A stretch of 21,780 nt of DNA from an uncultured Flavobacteriia bacterium (GCA_946482495.1 CAMLRV010000014.1:1-21780); one strand, 5' to 3'; shown: positions 1 through 8,666, counted from the stretch's first letter. The notes: generated from the letters alone by a model not told the origin. Numbers and translations are program-made.

Positions 1-1
1 G

Positions 2-58
2 CAAGCAATGCTTGAAATTGTAAACAAAAAAGCAACTTTAGAAAAATTAGTAAACTAA
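2..58 (+). CDS. C-terminal end of probable TolC-family outer-membrane efflux protein (partial)
   Basis: An open frame enters from the left edge and ends at TAA 56-58, giving the last 18 residues (ending ATLEKLVN). It lies 22 bases before the adaptor lipoprotein gene, on the same strand. In Bacteroidota, the gene upstream of an RND adaptor is usually the TolC-type outer-membrane channel, and a short Lys/Glu/Leu-rich helical tail fits such proteins. The identity is inferred mainly from position, because too little sequence is present to see a domain. Confidence 0.5.
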   Translation, partial: QAMLEIVNKKATLEKLVN

Positions 59-80
59 CAACAATAAAATTAATTGAGAT

Positions 81-1205
81 ATGAGAAAAATAATAATACT
101 AGCCATTAGTTTTTTACTTGTTGCCTGTGGAGGAAAATCTACAGATGACTTAATTAAAGACAACGATTTAACTGCATTAAAATCGAGAAAAACAGAACTT
201 CAAGCGGAAATTGCAAAAATTGATGCCGCACTTAGTGGAAATAAAGCTGTTGAATCAGAAGCTTTAGTGTCTGTTTTAACTGTTAAAGACACTGTTTACA
301 ATCACTATTTAGAGATTCAAGGAAATGTTGATACGAAAGAAAACGTGTTAATTCAGCCAGAATTTAGCGGAACATTAACAGCTTTAAATGTAAAAGCGGG
401 TCAACGAGTTTCTAAAGGTCAAATCTTAGGAAGAGTAGATGATGCAGGTATGAGTCAGCAATTAGCAAGTATGGAAAATCAATATGCTTTAGCAAAAACA
501 ACTTTCGAAAGACAAAAAAATCTTTGGGACAAAAAAATTGGTTCTGAAATTCAATATTTACAAGCACAAACTCAAATGATTTCTGCACAAAAAGCAGTGG
601 CTCAAATGAGAGCTCAAGTAGCAAAAACATTAATTCGTGCGCCATTCTCTGGAACTATTGATGAGGTTTTCGTAGAAAGAGGACAAGTTGTGGCTCCAAG
701 TCCACAAGGTTTAATGCGAATTGTAAATTTATCTAATATGTATGTTTCTACAACAGTTCCTGAAACGTATATAGGAAAATTAAAAGTAGGTACAACAGTA
801 GATGTGTTTTTAACTTCATTAGGAAAAACATACAAAGGGAAAGTAAGACAAGTAGGAAGTTTTATCAATCCAAATAACAGAAGTTTCGGAATTGAAGTAA
901 GTGTACCAAATCCAGAAAATTTATTACGTCCAAATCAAGTAGCGAAATTAAAAATCATCGATTATACAGCTAATAATGCAGTAGTTGTTCCTACAAATGT
1001 GGTACAAGAAGATGGTGAGAAAAATAAATTTGTTTTCGTAGCTACAAATATTAATGGTAAAAAAGCAATTGCTAAAAAAGTAATTGTAAAAGTTGGAAAA
1101 TCATCTGATAATGTTACTGAAATTTTAAGCGGATTATCTGCAAATGATGTGGTAGTTACTGAAGGTGTAAATACAATTTCTGACGGAATGAAATTAAATT
1201 TCTAA
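81..1205 (+). CDS. RND efflux periplasmic adaptor subunit (membrane fusion protein), lipoprotein
   Basis: This 374-residue adaptor should bridge the inner-membrane RND pump (next gene) and an outer-membrane channel. The N-terminus is a lipoprotein signal with a lipobox (LVAC, Cys16), so the mature protein is probably membrane-anchored. A short charged helix follows at residues 25-55. The HlyD/AcrA plan is clear: two lipoyl half-motifs (about 89-121, with GTLTALNVKAGQRVSKGQIL, and 183-215, with IRAPFSGTIDEVFVERGQVV) flank an alpha-helical hairpin (123-182) rich in Gln, Ala and Lys. A beta-barrel follows (about 216-300), then a membrane-proximal domain to residue 374. Length is normal for the family. 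It is 22 bases downstream of the presumed TolC gene and 112 bases upstream of the pump, so a tolC-adaptor-pump operon is likely. The substrate cannot be read from sequence; drugs, metals or lipids are all possible. Confidence 0.93.
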   Translation: MRKIIILAISFLLVACGGKSTDDLIKDNDLTALKSRKTELQAEIAKIDAALSGNKAVESEALVSVLTVKDTVYNHYLEIQGNVDTKENVLIQPEFSGTLTALNVKAGQRVSKGQILGRVDDAGMSQQLASMENQYALAKTTFERQKNLWDKKIGSEIQYLQAQTQMISAQKAVAQMRAQVAKTLIRAPFSGTIDEVFVERGQVVAPSPQGLMRIVNLSNMYVSTTVPETYIGKLKVGTTVDVFLTSLGKTYKGKVRQVGSFINPNNRSFGIEVSVPNPENLLRPNQVAKLKIIDYTANNAVVVPTNVVQEDGEKNKFVFVATNINGKKAIAKKVIVKVGKSSDNVTEILSGLSANDVVVTEGVNTISDGMKLNF

Positions 1206-1312
1206 AGCCCCCTAACCCCCGAAGGGGGAATTGGAACGCTTAAAAATAAAATTAATTAACTTAATTCCTATTGACCCCTAATAGGAGTTCCCCCTTTGGG
1301 GGTTAGGGGGCT
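1206..1312. repeat. Nested C/G-rich inverted repeat between adaptor and pump genes
   Basis: The left arm at 1206-1232 begins AGCCCCCTAACCCCC, and the right arm at 1286-1312 is its near-perfect reverse complement. Each arm also folds alone (CCCCC-GAA-GGGGG at 1216-1228; CCCCC-TTT-GGGGG at 1290-1302). A third small hairpin lies between them (CCTATT 1267-1272 with AATAGG 1280-1285). The element starts directly after the adaptor stop codon and ends 5 bases before the pump ATG, so it fills the whole gap. From memory, C-rich/G-rich intergenic repeats of this type recur in Flavobacterium genomes. Function is unknown; in the mRNA it would form a stable stem next to the pump start. Confidence 0.8.
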
Positions 1313-1317
1313 AATAT

Positions 1318-4300
1318 ATGAGTCATCAAAGTAAAGAATTCGGAATATCGAGTTGGGCTGTAGACAACAGAGTTACAGTATATATCTTGACATTGCTTAT
1401 TGTTATTACAGGTATCATTGCCTATGTAACAATGCCTCGTGAAGATTTCCCAGAAATCATTGAAAATAAAGTGTACATTTCTTCAGTTTTCCCAGGAAAC
1501 TCTGCTGAAGATGTAGAAAAATTAATTATAAAGCCTCTAGAAAAAGAAATTAAAAATATTTCTGGAGTAGAAAAAATCACGTCAAGTTCATTTCAAGATT
1601 ACGGAATGATTATTGTTGAATTTGGTGATAAAGTGGGTATTGAAGAAGCAAAAACTAAAATCAAAGACAAAGTTGATTTTGTAAAAGCGGATACAGATTG
1701 GCCAAATTTAGATAACGGAAGTAAAGTTGAGCCAAACGTTTTCGAATTGAATATTTCGGAAGAAGTGCCTATTTTGAACATCAACTTAAAAGGAAATTAT
1801 ACCACACAACAACTTAAAAAATACGGAGAATTACTTCAAGATGATATCGAAGAAATTCAAGAAGTAAAAAAAGTTGATATCTTAGGTGTTGATGATAAAG
1901 AAGTGGAAATTGCGGTAGACATCTTCAAAATGACGGCAGCACAAGTTTCTTTCGACGAAATTCAGAATGCAATTAAATACGAAAACATGACGCTTTCTGG
2001 AGGAAATTTAATTTCTCAAGGTTCGCGTAACAACATCAGAATTGTTGGAGAAATCAAAGATCCAAAAGAACTAGAAAACGTAATTGTAAAATCATTTGGA
2101 GGAACAGTTTACTTAAGAGATATCGCGACAGTTAGTTTTAAAGAAAAAGAGAAAACTACGTACGCTCGTGAAAAAGGTAAGGAAGTGGTGATGTTAAACG
2201 TGAAAAAACGTTCCAATCAAAACATGATTTCTGCTATTGAGCAAGTAAAAGAACGATTAGAAAAAGCAAAAACATCATATTTGCCTTCTAATTTAAGCAT
2301 AGAATTAACGAGTGATCAATCGTCTCGTGTTGAACACCAAGTAGATGAATTATCAAATCACATTATCTTCGGTATTGTGTTAGTAATGATTGTGTTAATG
2401 TTTACCATGGGATTAAGAAACTCGTTGTTCGTTGGTGCGGCAATTCCCCTTTCCATGTTAATGGCATTTACCATTTTATCAGCGTTCGGATTAACCTTAA
2501 ATACAATGGTACTTTTCGGATTGGTAATGGGACTAGGGATGTTAGTAGATGATGGAATCGTTGTGGTCGATAATGTTTTCGCCAATATGAAGAAAGGCAT
2601 GGATAAAATTCACGCCTCTAAAATTGGTATTGGAGAAATTGCATGGCCAGTAATTTCATCTACAGCTACAACCTTAATGGCGTTTTTACCATTCGCTTTA
2701 TGGCCGGGAACTATGGGTAAATTCATGATTTATTTCCCTTTAACGTTATCTGTAACTTTAGGAGCTTCTTTATTTGTAGCGATGGTAGTAAATGCTGCGA
2801 TGACTGGTGGTTCAATGGATACAGAAGATAGAAATGTTTCTAATAAATCAGCAAAATTATATACTATTATATTTAGTGTAATTGCAATTGTTTTCATTCT
2901 TATCGGAAATATTGCGCACATGAAATTGGTTAGAGCAATAGGGCATTTAGCAGTAATTTCATTGGTTTTAATGTGGTTATATAAAATTAAATTATACCAA
3001 TGGACACAAGATTTCCAACATAGCTTTTTCCCAAGAATGGAGAATAAGTACAAAAGTTTCTTAGCAAAAATTTTAACTGGAAGAAGAGCTTGGTTAGCAT
3101 TAGCTGGAATTATTGGGATGTTATTTTTCTCATTTATTCTTTTAGGAATTTTCCCGAGAAAAGTATTATTCTTCCCAGATAATATTCCAAATCAAGTAAT
3201 CACGTATATCGAATATCCACAAGGAACAGATATTGCAAAAACGAATAAAGCTACGCTTTTTGTAGAGAAACAGGTGATTCAGATTTTGAGTAAATATGTG
3301 GATCCAAAAACGGATAAAAACTTCTTAGCAGAAAGCATTGTGTCGCAAGTTGGAGTAGGTGCTGGTAACCCGAATGTAGACGCAGGTTCAGCTTCTGAAA
3401 CGCCTTATAAAGGTAAAGTAACCGTGAATTTCTCAGAATATAAATTCCGTAGAGGAATTAATACGACTGAGGTTTTAGATGAAATTCGTGCCAAAGTAAA
3501 AGGTATTGCAGGAGCAACAGTTACTGTTGAAAAAGACGCAAACGGACCACCAGCTGGATACCCAATTAGTGTGCAGTTAACTGGTACAGATTACCAAGAA
3601 ATGTTGGTAGAAGCGGATAAAATGATTGCTTTTATTAATTCGAAAAACATTCCAGGTATCGAGCGTTTAAGCGTAGATGTAAATAAAGAAAGTCCAGAAT
3701 TAGAAGTAAAAGTAGACAGAGTAAGTGCTGGAAGTTTAGGCGTTTCAACAGGTCAATTAGGATTCAATTTACGTCGTTCGGTGTATGGTCAGGAAATCTC
3801 TACTTATAAAGAAGGTGATGACGATTATAACATTACGATGCGTATGCAAGATGACCAACGTAAGAATGAAAATGTATTGTTCAATCAGTCATTAACATTC
3901 CGTAATCAAAACAATGGTCAGATTATGCAAGTGCCAATTTCGGCAGTTTCACAAACGGATAAAACTACGACATATAATCAAATCAAAAGAAAGAACCAAA
4001 AACGTATTATGACGGTTTATTCTAATGTATTGACAGGTTTTAACGGAGATGAAATTACGAAACAAATTGGAGCAGAATTAGAAAATTATAAATTTCCGAA
4101 AACAATTACTTATTCGTTTTCTGGAGTACAAGAAGAACAAGGTAAAAATCAAAGTTTCTTAATGTATGCGCTTTTCTTAGCCTTAGCCGGAATTACAATT
4201 ATTATTGTATTACAGTTTAACTCGGTTTCGAAAACGATGGTAATCTTGTTCACGGTATTGTTAAGTTTCAGTGGGGTATTCTATGGATATGTGATTGCAA

Positions 4301-4791
4301 ATATGGATTTCGTAATCTTAATGACCATGATGGGAATTATTTCGCTCGCCGGAATTGTAGTGAAGAACGGAATTGTATTAATGGACTTCTTCGTGTTATT
4401 ATTAGATAAAAAAGTTGCAGATAATAACCTAAAAAGTCATGACGATTTAACATTAGATGAAATTAAAGAAGTAATTATCGAATCAGGAAAATCTCGTTTA
4501 AGACCCGTATTATTAACGGCTTTAACTGCGGTTTTAGGTTTAATTCCGTTAGCAATTGGTTTAAATTTCGATTTCTTCTCCTTAATTACAGACTTCAATC
4601 CACACTTATATATGGGTGGAGATAACGTAATTTTCTGGGGACCATTAGCTTGGACAATTATCTTCGGATTAACGTATGCTACAGTATTAACTTTAGTGAT
4701 GGTTCCGGTAATGTTCTACTTAGTAAAAAGAGTAAAATATTGGTTAAGAGATAGAAGATCAAATGCAGATGTTGAGGAAATAACTGCATAG
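1318..4791 (+). CDS. RND efflux pump permease, AcrB/CusA superfamily
   Basis: This 1157-residue inner-membrane proton-driven exporter works with the adaptor upstream. TM1 lies near residues 18-40, followed by the first periplasmic porter domain (ISSVFPGNSAEDVEKLI). The TM4 proton-relay pair D411/D412 sits in MLVDDGIVVVDN, and the TM10 relay lysine K1016 in GIVVKNGIVLMDF, matching AcrB D407/D408 and K940. The pump is therefore probably functional. The second porter domain begins near residue 625, and the last helix is close to the C-terminus. It is about 100 residues longer than E. coli AcrB. Part of the excess is two extra hydrophobic segments at about 515-560 (KLYTIIFSVIAIVFILIG and HLAVISLVLMWLY) between TM6 and TM7. 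Start ATG 1318 lies just after the inverted repeat. Substrate class is not evident; the family is large in Bacteroidota. Confidence 0.95.
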   Translation: MSHQSKEFGISSWAVDNRVTVYILTLLIVITGIIAYVTMPREDFPEIIENKVYISSVFPGNSAEDVEKLIIKPLEKEIKNISGVEKITSSSFQDYGMIIVEFGDKVGIEEAKTKIKDKVDFVKADTDWPNLDNGSKVEPNVFELNISEEVPILNINLKGNYTTQQLKKYGELLQDDIEEIQEVKKVDILGVDDKEVEIAVDIFKMTAAQVSFDEIQNAIKYENMTLSGGNLISQGSRNNIRIVGEIKDPKELENVIVKSFGGTVYLRDIATVSFKEKEKTTYAREKGKEVVMLNVKKRSNQNMISAIEQVKERLEKAKTSYLPSNLSIELTSDQSSRVEHQVDELSNHIIFGIVLVMIVLMFTMGLRNSLFVGAAIPLSMLMAFTILSAFGLTLNTMVLFGLVMGLGMLVDDGIVVVDNVFANMKKGMDKIHASKIGIGEIAWPVISSTATTLMAFLPFALWPGTMGKFMIYFPLTLSVTLGASLFVAMVVNAAMTGGSMDTEDRNVSNKSAKLYTIIFSVIAIVFILIGNIAHMKLVRAIGHLAVISLVLMWLYKIKLYQWTQDFQHSFFPRMENKYKSFLAKILTGRRAWLALAGIIGMLFFSFILLGIFPRKVLFFPDNIPNQVITYIEYPQGTDIAKTNKATLFVEKQVIQILSKYVDPKTDKNFLAESIVSQVGVGAGNPNVDAGSASETPYKGKVTVNFSEYKFRRGINTTEVLDEIRAKVKGIAGATVTVEKDANGPPAGYPISVQLTGTDYQEMLVEADKMIAFINSKNIPGIERLSVDVNKESPELEVKVDRVSAGSLGVSTGQLGFNLRRSVYGQEISTYKEGDDDYNITMRMQDDQRKNENVLFNQSLTFRNQNNGQIMQVPISAVSQTDKTTTYNQIKRKNQKRIMTVYSNVLTGFNGDEITKQIGAELENYKFPKTITYSFSGVQEEQGKNQSFLMYALFLALAGITIIIVLQFNSVSKTMVILFTVLLSFSGVFYGYVIANMDFVILMTMMGIISLAGIVVKNGIVLMDFFVLLLDKKVADNNLKSHDDLTLDEIKEVIIESGKSRLRPVLLTALTAVLGLIPLAIGLNFDFFSLITDFNPHLYMGGDNVIFWGPLAWTIIFGLTYATVLTLVMVPVMFYLVKRVKYWLRDRRSNADVEEITA

Positions 4792-4815
4792 TTTTAGTTT
4801 AATTTATTTGTAGGG

Positions 4816-4848
4816 AAAGAGGTTGTAGTAATGCAACCTCTTTTTTTG
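4816..4848 (+). terminator. Rho-independent terminator of the efflux operon
   Basis: A perfect 10-bp stem (AAAGAGGTTG 4816-4825 with CAACCTCTTT 4834-4843) closes an 8-base loop and runs into a T-tract ending at 4847. It begins 25 bases after the pump stop codon. Confidence 0.9.
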
Positions 4849-4850
4849 TT

Positions 4851-4915
4851 ACTTATATGAACTTACACTTTTATAAGCTGAATTTTAAAAAAAAACTTAT
4901 ATGACTTATATGTTT
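4851..4915. repeat. ACTTATATG-type intergenic repeat, copy A
   Basis: The core at 4892-4915 contains ACTTATATGACTTATATG, and a diverged partial copy stands at 4851-4865. A near-identical core (one extra T) occurs at 11278-11302, and an inverted copy at 11157-11180. It is therefore a dispersed repeat within this window, not chance AT-richness. It lies between two convergent terminators. Confidence 0.7.
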
Positions 4916-4928
4916 AAAATTAACCCAC

Positions 4929-4961
4929 AAAAAAATCCGAAAACAAACTGCCTTCGGATTT
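4929..4961 (-). terminator. Rho-independent terminator downstream of mscL
   Basis: Read on the minus strand, AAATCCGA (4961-4954) pairs with TCGGATTT (4940-4933) around a 13-base loop and is followed by a run of T (4935-4929). It lies 23 bases past the mscL stop and should end the tdk/murF-alr/mscL transcript. Confidence 0.85.
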
Positions 4962-4983
4962 CTTGAAAATATTTTAAAAGAAA

Positions 4984-5358
4984 TTATTTTTTCAATAAAT
5001 CTCTAATTTGTGTCAATAATTCTTCTTGTGATGGACCAGCTGGTGCAGCAGCAGCTTCTTCTTTTTTCTTAGCCGCATTCATTCCTTTTATTATCATAAA
5101 TAATACAAATGCTACAATTATAAAATTGATTACAGCTGATAAAAACATACCATATTTAACTCCGCCAAAAACGGTCAATTCTTCAATTTTTGAAAGATTT
5201 GCAGCCTCTAACGCAGGTTTTAATAACAACGGTGTAATTACATCGTCAATCAATGAGCTTACAATTTTTCCAAATGCAGCTCCAATAACAACCCCAACGG
5301 CTAAATCTACTACATTACCTTTCATTGCGAAAGCTTTAAATTCTGACATCATTCCCAT
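4984..5358 (-). CDS. mscL: Large-conductance mechanosensitive channel MscL
   Basis: This 124-residue channel opens under high membrane tension and releases solutes during hypo-osmotic shock. The MscL layout is complete: an N-terminal amphipathic helix (SEFKAFAMKGNVVDLAVGVV), pore helix TM1 (about 15-41, with GAAFGKIVSSLIDDVITP), a short periplasmic loop, TM2 (about 68-92), a Lys/Ala-rich linker, and a C-terminal bundle helix (QEELLTQIRDLL, from residue 111). The periplasmic loop is short, as in other Bacteroidota homologues. ATG 5358 gives the expected spacing to the first helix; Met3 and Met4 are weaker alternatives. It is last in the minus-strand cluster, 58 bases beyond murF-alr. A TATCTTCG motif in that gap may give it its own promoter. 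Its own terminator follows. Confidence 0.96.
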   Translation of the reverse strand: MGMMSEFKAFAMKGNVVDLAVGVVIGAAFGKIVSSLIDDVITPLLLKPALEAANLSKIEELTVFGGVKYGMFLSAVINFIIVAFVLFMIIKGMNAAKKKEEAAAAPAGPSQEELLTQIRDLLKK

Positions 5359-5380
5359 AATTTTTTAAATTTTTAGTTAG

Positions 5381-5395
5381 TATCTTACGAAGATA
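5381..5395 (-). promoter_or_regulatory. Possible mscL promoter -7 element within a small dyad
   Basis: On the minus strand TATCTTCG (5395-5388) matches the Bacteroidota -7 motif TAnnTTTG at all but one base, about 30 bases before the mscL ATG. The same bases form a perfect 6-bp dyad (TATCTT-ACG-AAGATA). No clear -33 box is seen, so this is tentative. Confidence 0.35.
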
Positions 5396-5416
5396 TATAA
5401 AAATTTAACATTTTTT

Positions 5417-7849
5417 TTAATTTTTATAGAAAATTCTTTTAACGCGTTGCGAAATACTAGTTAAAATTTCATAAGGAATTGTCTGACAAACGGCTGCAAT
5501 TTCATTCACATGCGGATTTTCTCCAAAAACAATCACTTCGTCCATTTCAGCACAATTAATATGAGTCACATTTACCATAAGCATATCCATGCACACATTT
5601 CCAACAATAGTTGCTTTCTGATTATTGATTAAAACATAACCTTTTTCATTGCCCCAAGCTCTTCTAATTCCGTCTGCATAACCAATTGGAATGGTAGCAA
5701 TTTCCATTTGTTTTTTTACCATGAATTTTCTGCTGTAACCAATACTTTCATCTGCTTCCACCGTTCTAATTTGTGAAATTACACTTTTTAAGGTGCTTAC
5801 GTTTTCTAAAGCGTTTTGCTCTTCGTACGAATTCCCAACTCCATAAATTCCAATACCTAAACGCACCATTTCAAATTGATATTCCGAATAATTAAAAATT
5901 CCTGAAGTATTTAAAATATGACGAATCGGATGAATATTTAATTCCTCTGAAATTTTTGAATACATAGATTTGAATCGCTTAATTTGATGCAAAGTAAAAT
6001 CTTTAAATTCTAAACTATCTGTAGCTGCTAAATGCGTAAAAATAGAGGCAACTTCAACAAAATTATTATGTTGTAATAATGCAATTAATTCAGAAATATC
6101 ACCTTTTTCAAATCCTAAACGATGCATTCCAGTGTCAATTTTAATGTGAATTGGATATGCGTTGAGGTTTTTCTCTTTGGCTAAATCAATAAATGAAGTT
6201 AGTCCGGTAATGCTATACATTTCAGGCTCTAAGTTATATGCAATCATCGCTTTATAACTGCTGATCTCTGGATTTAAAACCATAATTGGCGTAGTTATTC
6301 CTGCTTTTCTTAATGAAATTCCTTCATCGGCGAAAGCCACACCTAAATAATCCACTTTTAAATGTTCGAGTTGTTTTGCAATTTCATAACCACCATTTCC
6401 ATAGCCAAAAGCCTTTACCATCACCATCATTTTGGTGTCACTTTCTAGCTTTTGCTTATAAAAATTGTAATTAGAAATCACAGCATCTAAATTAATTTCT
6501 AAAACGGTTTCGTGAACTTTTTCTTCCAGTAATACTACAATTTCATCGAAATTAAAACTTCTCGCTCCTTTAATTAAAATGGTTTCATCGTTAAACGAAT
6601 CGGTATTAAACTGTTTTAAAAAAGCAGTTGTATTTGCGAAAGAAATTACATGAGGAAGATCTTGAAAATAATGTCCGATGGTTTCTCCAATCGTAATAAT
6701 TTGCGTAATATTATTTTGTTGTAATAACTTAATTACGTTGCTATACAATTCCACAACATTTAAACCACTCTGAAAAATATCCGATAAAATAATGGTCTTT
6801 TTTGGATGCAGTTTTTGTTGTTCTAAAAAATCTAAAGCAATTTTTAACGACTGATAATCACTTGAAAAACTATCGTCAATTAATAAACAATTGTTGATTC
6901 CTTTTTTGGCTTGTAAGCGAATTTCGATATTATAAAGTTTCGAAGCTCGATCAATAATTGTAGCAATATCAGTTTTTAGATATAATAATGTGGAAATACA
7001 AGTAATGGCATTTTCAATTGAAATATCATCCGTAAACGGAAGTGTAACTTTAAAAGTTTCCCCTTCAAAACGAATTTCTAAAGTGGTTTTTAAATTGTTT
7101 TTGACTTTATCTAAAATGAAAACATTAGCTTTTAGATCTTCTAAACTCCAAGTAAATGTTTGCGCTTGAATGTGTTTTTCAATCCAATCATTTTTTTCTA
7201 AAATAACAACTTCAGCATTGGTAAATAATTGGCATTTTTCAATAATTTTTTCTTCAACAGTGGTAAAACCTTCTTGATGTGCTGGACCTAAATGCGTAAA
7301 AATTCCGATATTCGGTTGAATAATTTCAGCTAATCGTTGCATTTCACCTTTAAGGGAAATTCCGGCTTCAAAAATTCCCAACGTATGATTTTCGTTAATT
7401 CCGAAAATAGAAAGCGGCACACCAACTTGTGAATTAAAACTTTTCGGACTTCTAACTACTAAAAAATCAGGACTCAATAAAAAGTTCAACCATTCTTTTA
7501 CGATGGTTTTTCCATTACTTCCAGTAATTCCAATAGTTTGAATTTGGAATTGATTTTTATAGGATTTTGCTAAATTTTGCAAAGCAATGGTAGTGTTTTT
7601 AACCACGCAAAAATGAGCTTTCCCGTCTACTTTTTCAGGAATGTATTCCACTACAAAATGACGAACACCTTTTTCAATTAAGCTTTCAATGAAAACATGA
7701 GCATCATTATTTTGTCCTTTCAAACAAAAAAACAAAGTTGCATGTCCATTTTGTAAACTTCTACTATCAATAGAAATATGATCGAATTCAATTTCTGAAT
7801 CCGTGAAATTTAATTGTGCTGAAGTTAAAATATCTGGATTTATTTTCAT
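5417..7849 (-). CDS. Bifunctional MurF-like ligase / alanine racemase fusion
   Basis: This 810-residue two-domain enzyme joins the supply of D-alanine to its use in peptidoglycan precursors. Residues 1 to about 445 are a Mur ligase: substrate-binding N-domain, ATP loop GSNGKT (110-115, Lys114), a central domain with the ENA motif (SIENAITC), and a C-terminal domain. Residues about 449-810 are a fold-type III alanine racemase. The PLP lysine is K479 in MVKAFGYGNGG and the second catalytic base is Y705 in SIGYSRKF; the motif HIKIDTGMHRLGF is also intact. The racemase half should be active. In the MurF half the family DDSYNANP motif reads DDSFSSDY (325-332), so ligase activity is less certain. 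Such MurF-Alr fusions are characteristic of Bacteroidota. The ATG overlaps the tdk stop by one base (TAATG), indicating translational coupling. Confidence 0.94.
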   Translation of the reverse strand: MKINPDILTSAQLNFTDSEIEFDHISIDSRSLQNGHATLFFCLKGQNNDAHVFIESLIEKGVRHFVVEYIPEKVDGKAHFCVVKNTTIALQNLAKSYKNQFQIQTIGITGSNGKTIVKEWLNFLLSPDFLVVRSPKSFNSQVGVPLSIFGINENHTLGIFEAGISLKGEMQRLAEIIQPNIGIFTHLGPAHQEGFTTVEEKIIEKCQLFTNAEVVILEKNDWIEKHIQAQTFTWSLEDLKANVFILDKVKNNLKTTLEIRFEGETFKVTLPFTDDISIENAITCISTLLYLKTDIATIIDRASKLYNIEIRLQAKKGINNCLLIDDSFSSDYQSLKIALDFLEQQKLHPKKTIILSDIFQSGLNVVELYSNVIKLLQQNNITQIITIGETIGHYFQDLPHVISFANTTAFLKQFNTDSFNDETILIKGARSFNFDEIVVLLEEKVHETVLEINLDAVISNYNFYKQKLESDTKMMVMVKAFGYGNGGYEIAKQLEHLKVDYLGVAFADEGISLRKAGITTPIMVLNPEISSYKAMIAYNLEPEMYSITGLTSFIDLAKEKNLNAYPIHIKIDTGMHRLGFEKGDISELIALLQHNNFVEVASIFTHLAATDSLEFKDFTLHQIKRFKSMYSKISEELNIHPIRHILNTSGIFNYSEYQFEMVRLGIGIYGVGNSYEEQNALENVSTLKSVISQIRTVEADESIGYSRKFMVKKQMEIATIPIGYADGIRRAWGNEKGYVLINNQKATIVGNVCMDMLMVNVTHINCAEMDEVIVFGENPHVNEIAAVCQTIPYEILTSISQRVKRIFYKN

Positions 7850-8439
7850 TATTCTTCCTTTTCTTCACGCATGGCTTTATAATAAGCGGCTCTGCTTAAA
7901 GGTTCGTATTCTTCCGTTTCACCAAGCATCACCAATTTTTCATCGGCTGATTTTCTAAAACTATAATGGGCTAAATTTCCTGTTCGAGTGCAAACCGCAT
8001 GTACTTTTGTAACATATTCGGCAGTTGCCATTAAGGCTGGCATCGGGCCAAACGGATTTCCTTTAAAATCCATATCTAAACCAGCCACAATTACACGAAT
8101 TCCGCTGTTGGCTAAATCATTGCAAATATTTACAATTTCATCATCAAAAAACTGGGCTTCATCAATTCCAACCACATCACAGCCTTGTGCTAAAATTCTA
8201 ATATTTTCTGCCGCAGGAACTGGTGTCGAACGAATTTCGTTTTTATTGTGCGAAACCACCATTTCATCATCATAACGGGTATCAATCGCAGGCTTAAAAA
8301 TCTCTACTTTTTGCTTGGCAAATTGGGCTCTTTTTAGTCGACGAATTAACTCTTCGGTTTTACCCGAAAACATCGAACCGCAAATAACTTCTATCCAACC
8401 AAACTGTTCTTCTTGATTTACCGTATTTTCGAGAAACAT
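7849..8439 (-). CDS. tdk: Thymidine kinase
   Basis: This 196-residue cytosolic enzyme phosphorylates thymidine to dTMP with ATP for salvage of pyrimidine nucleosides. The P-loop is GSMFSGKT (21-28). The Walker B-like segment with the catalytic acid is GIDEAQFF (91-98, Glu94). The thymidine-binding loop includes [22 protein letters not shown]. The lasso region retains only one cysteine (VCTRTG), and the C-terminal pair is gone, so the usual four-cysteine zinc site of type II thymidine kinases is not recognisable. It is the first gene of the minus-strand cluster, and its stop overlaps the murF-alr start by one base. It is divergent from the acidic hypothetical gene at 8667. I did not find a convincing promoter in 8440-8520. 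Confidence 0.95.
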   Translation of the reverse strand: MFLENTVNQEEQFGWIEVICGSMFSGKTEELIRRLKRAQFAKQKVEIFKPAIDTRYDDEMVVSHNKNEIRSTPVPAAENIRILAQGCDVVGIDEAQFFDDEIVNICNDLANSGIRVIVAGLDMDFKGNPFGPMPALMATAEYVTKVHAVCTRTGNLAHYSFRKSADEKLVMLGETEEYEPLSRAAYYKAMREEKEE

Positions 8440-8600
8440 TTTTCTTTTTTCTAAAATTAATTTTACAATAATAACAAAGAATAAGGAAACAAAATAGTAA
8501 CTTAGAGCAAATATTTAAGTTGTAAAAACTTGTGATTATCTGTGTTGAAAAATTGATATAAAAATGTTTTTTACAACGAACAGAAACACGTTTTTTCTTT

Positions 8601-8608
8601 TACCTTTG
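8601..8608 (+). promoter_or_regulatory. Bacteroidota -7 promoter element (TACCTTTG)
   Basis: TACCTTTG is an exact match to TAnnTTTG, placed 58 bases before the ATG at 8667, in the 227-base gap between divergent tdk and the acidic hypothetical gene. The -33 region (about 8566-8580) is T-rich but has no clear TTTG. Apart from this element I see only AT-rich sequence in the gap. Confidence 0.6.
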
Positions 8609-8666
8609 TAATAATAACAAAAATATAAAAATCACCGCTATAAAAGTTCAACACAAACAAAAAGTT

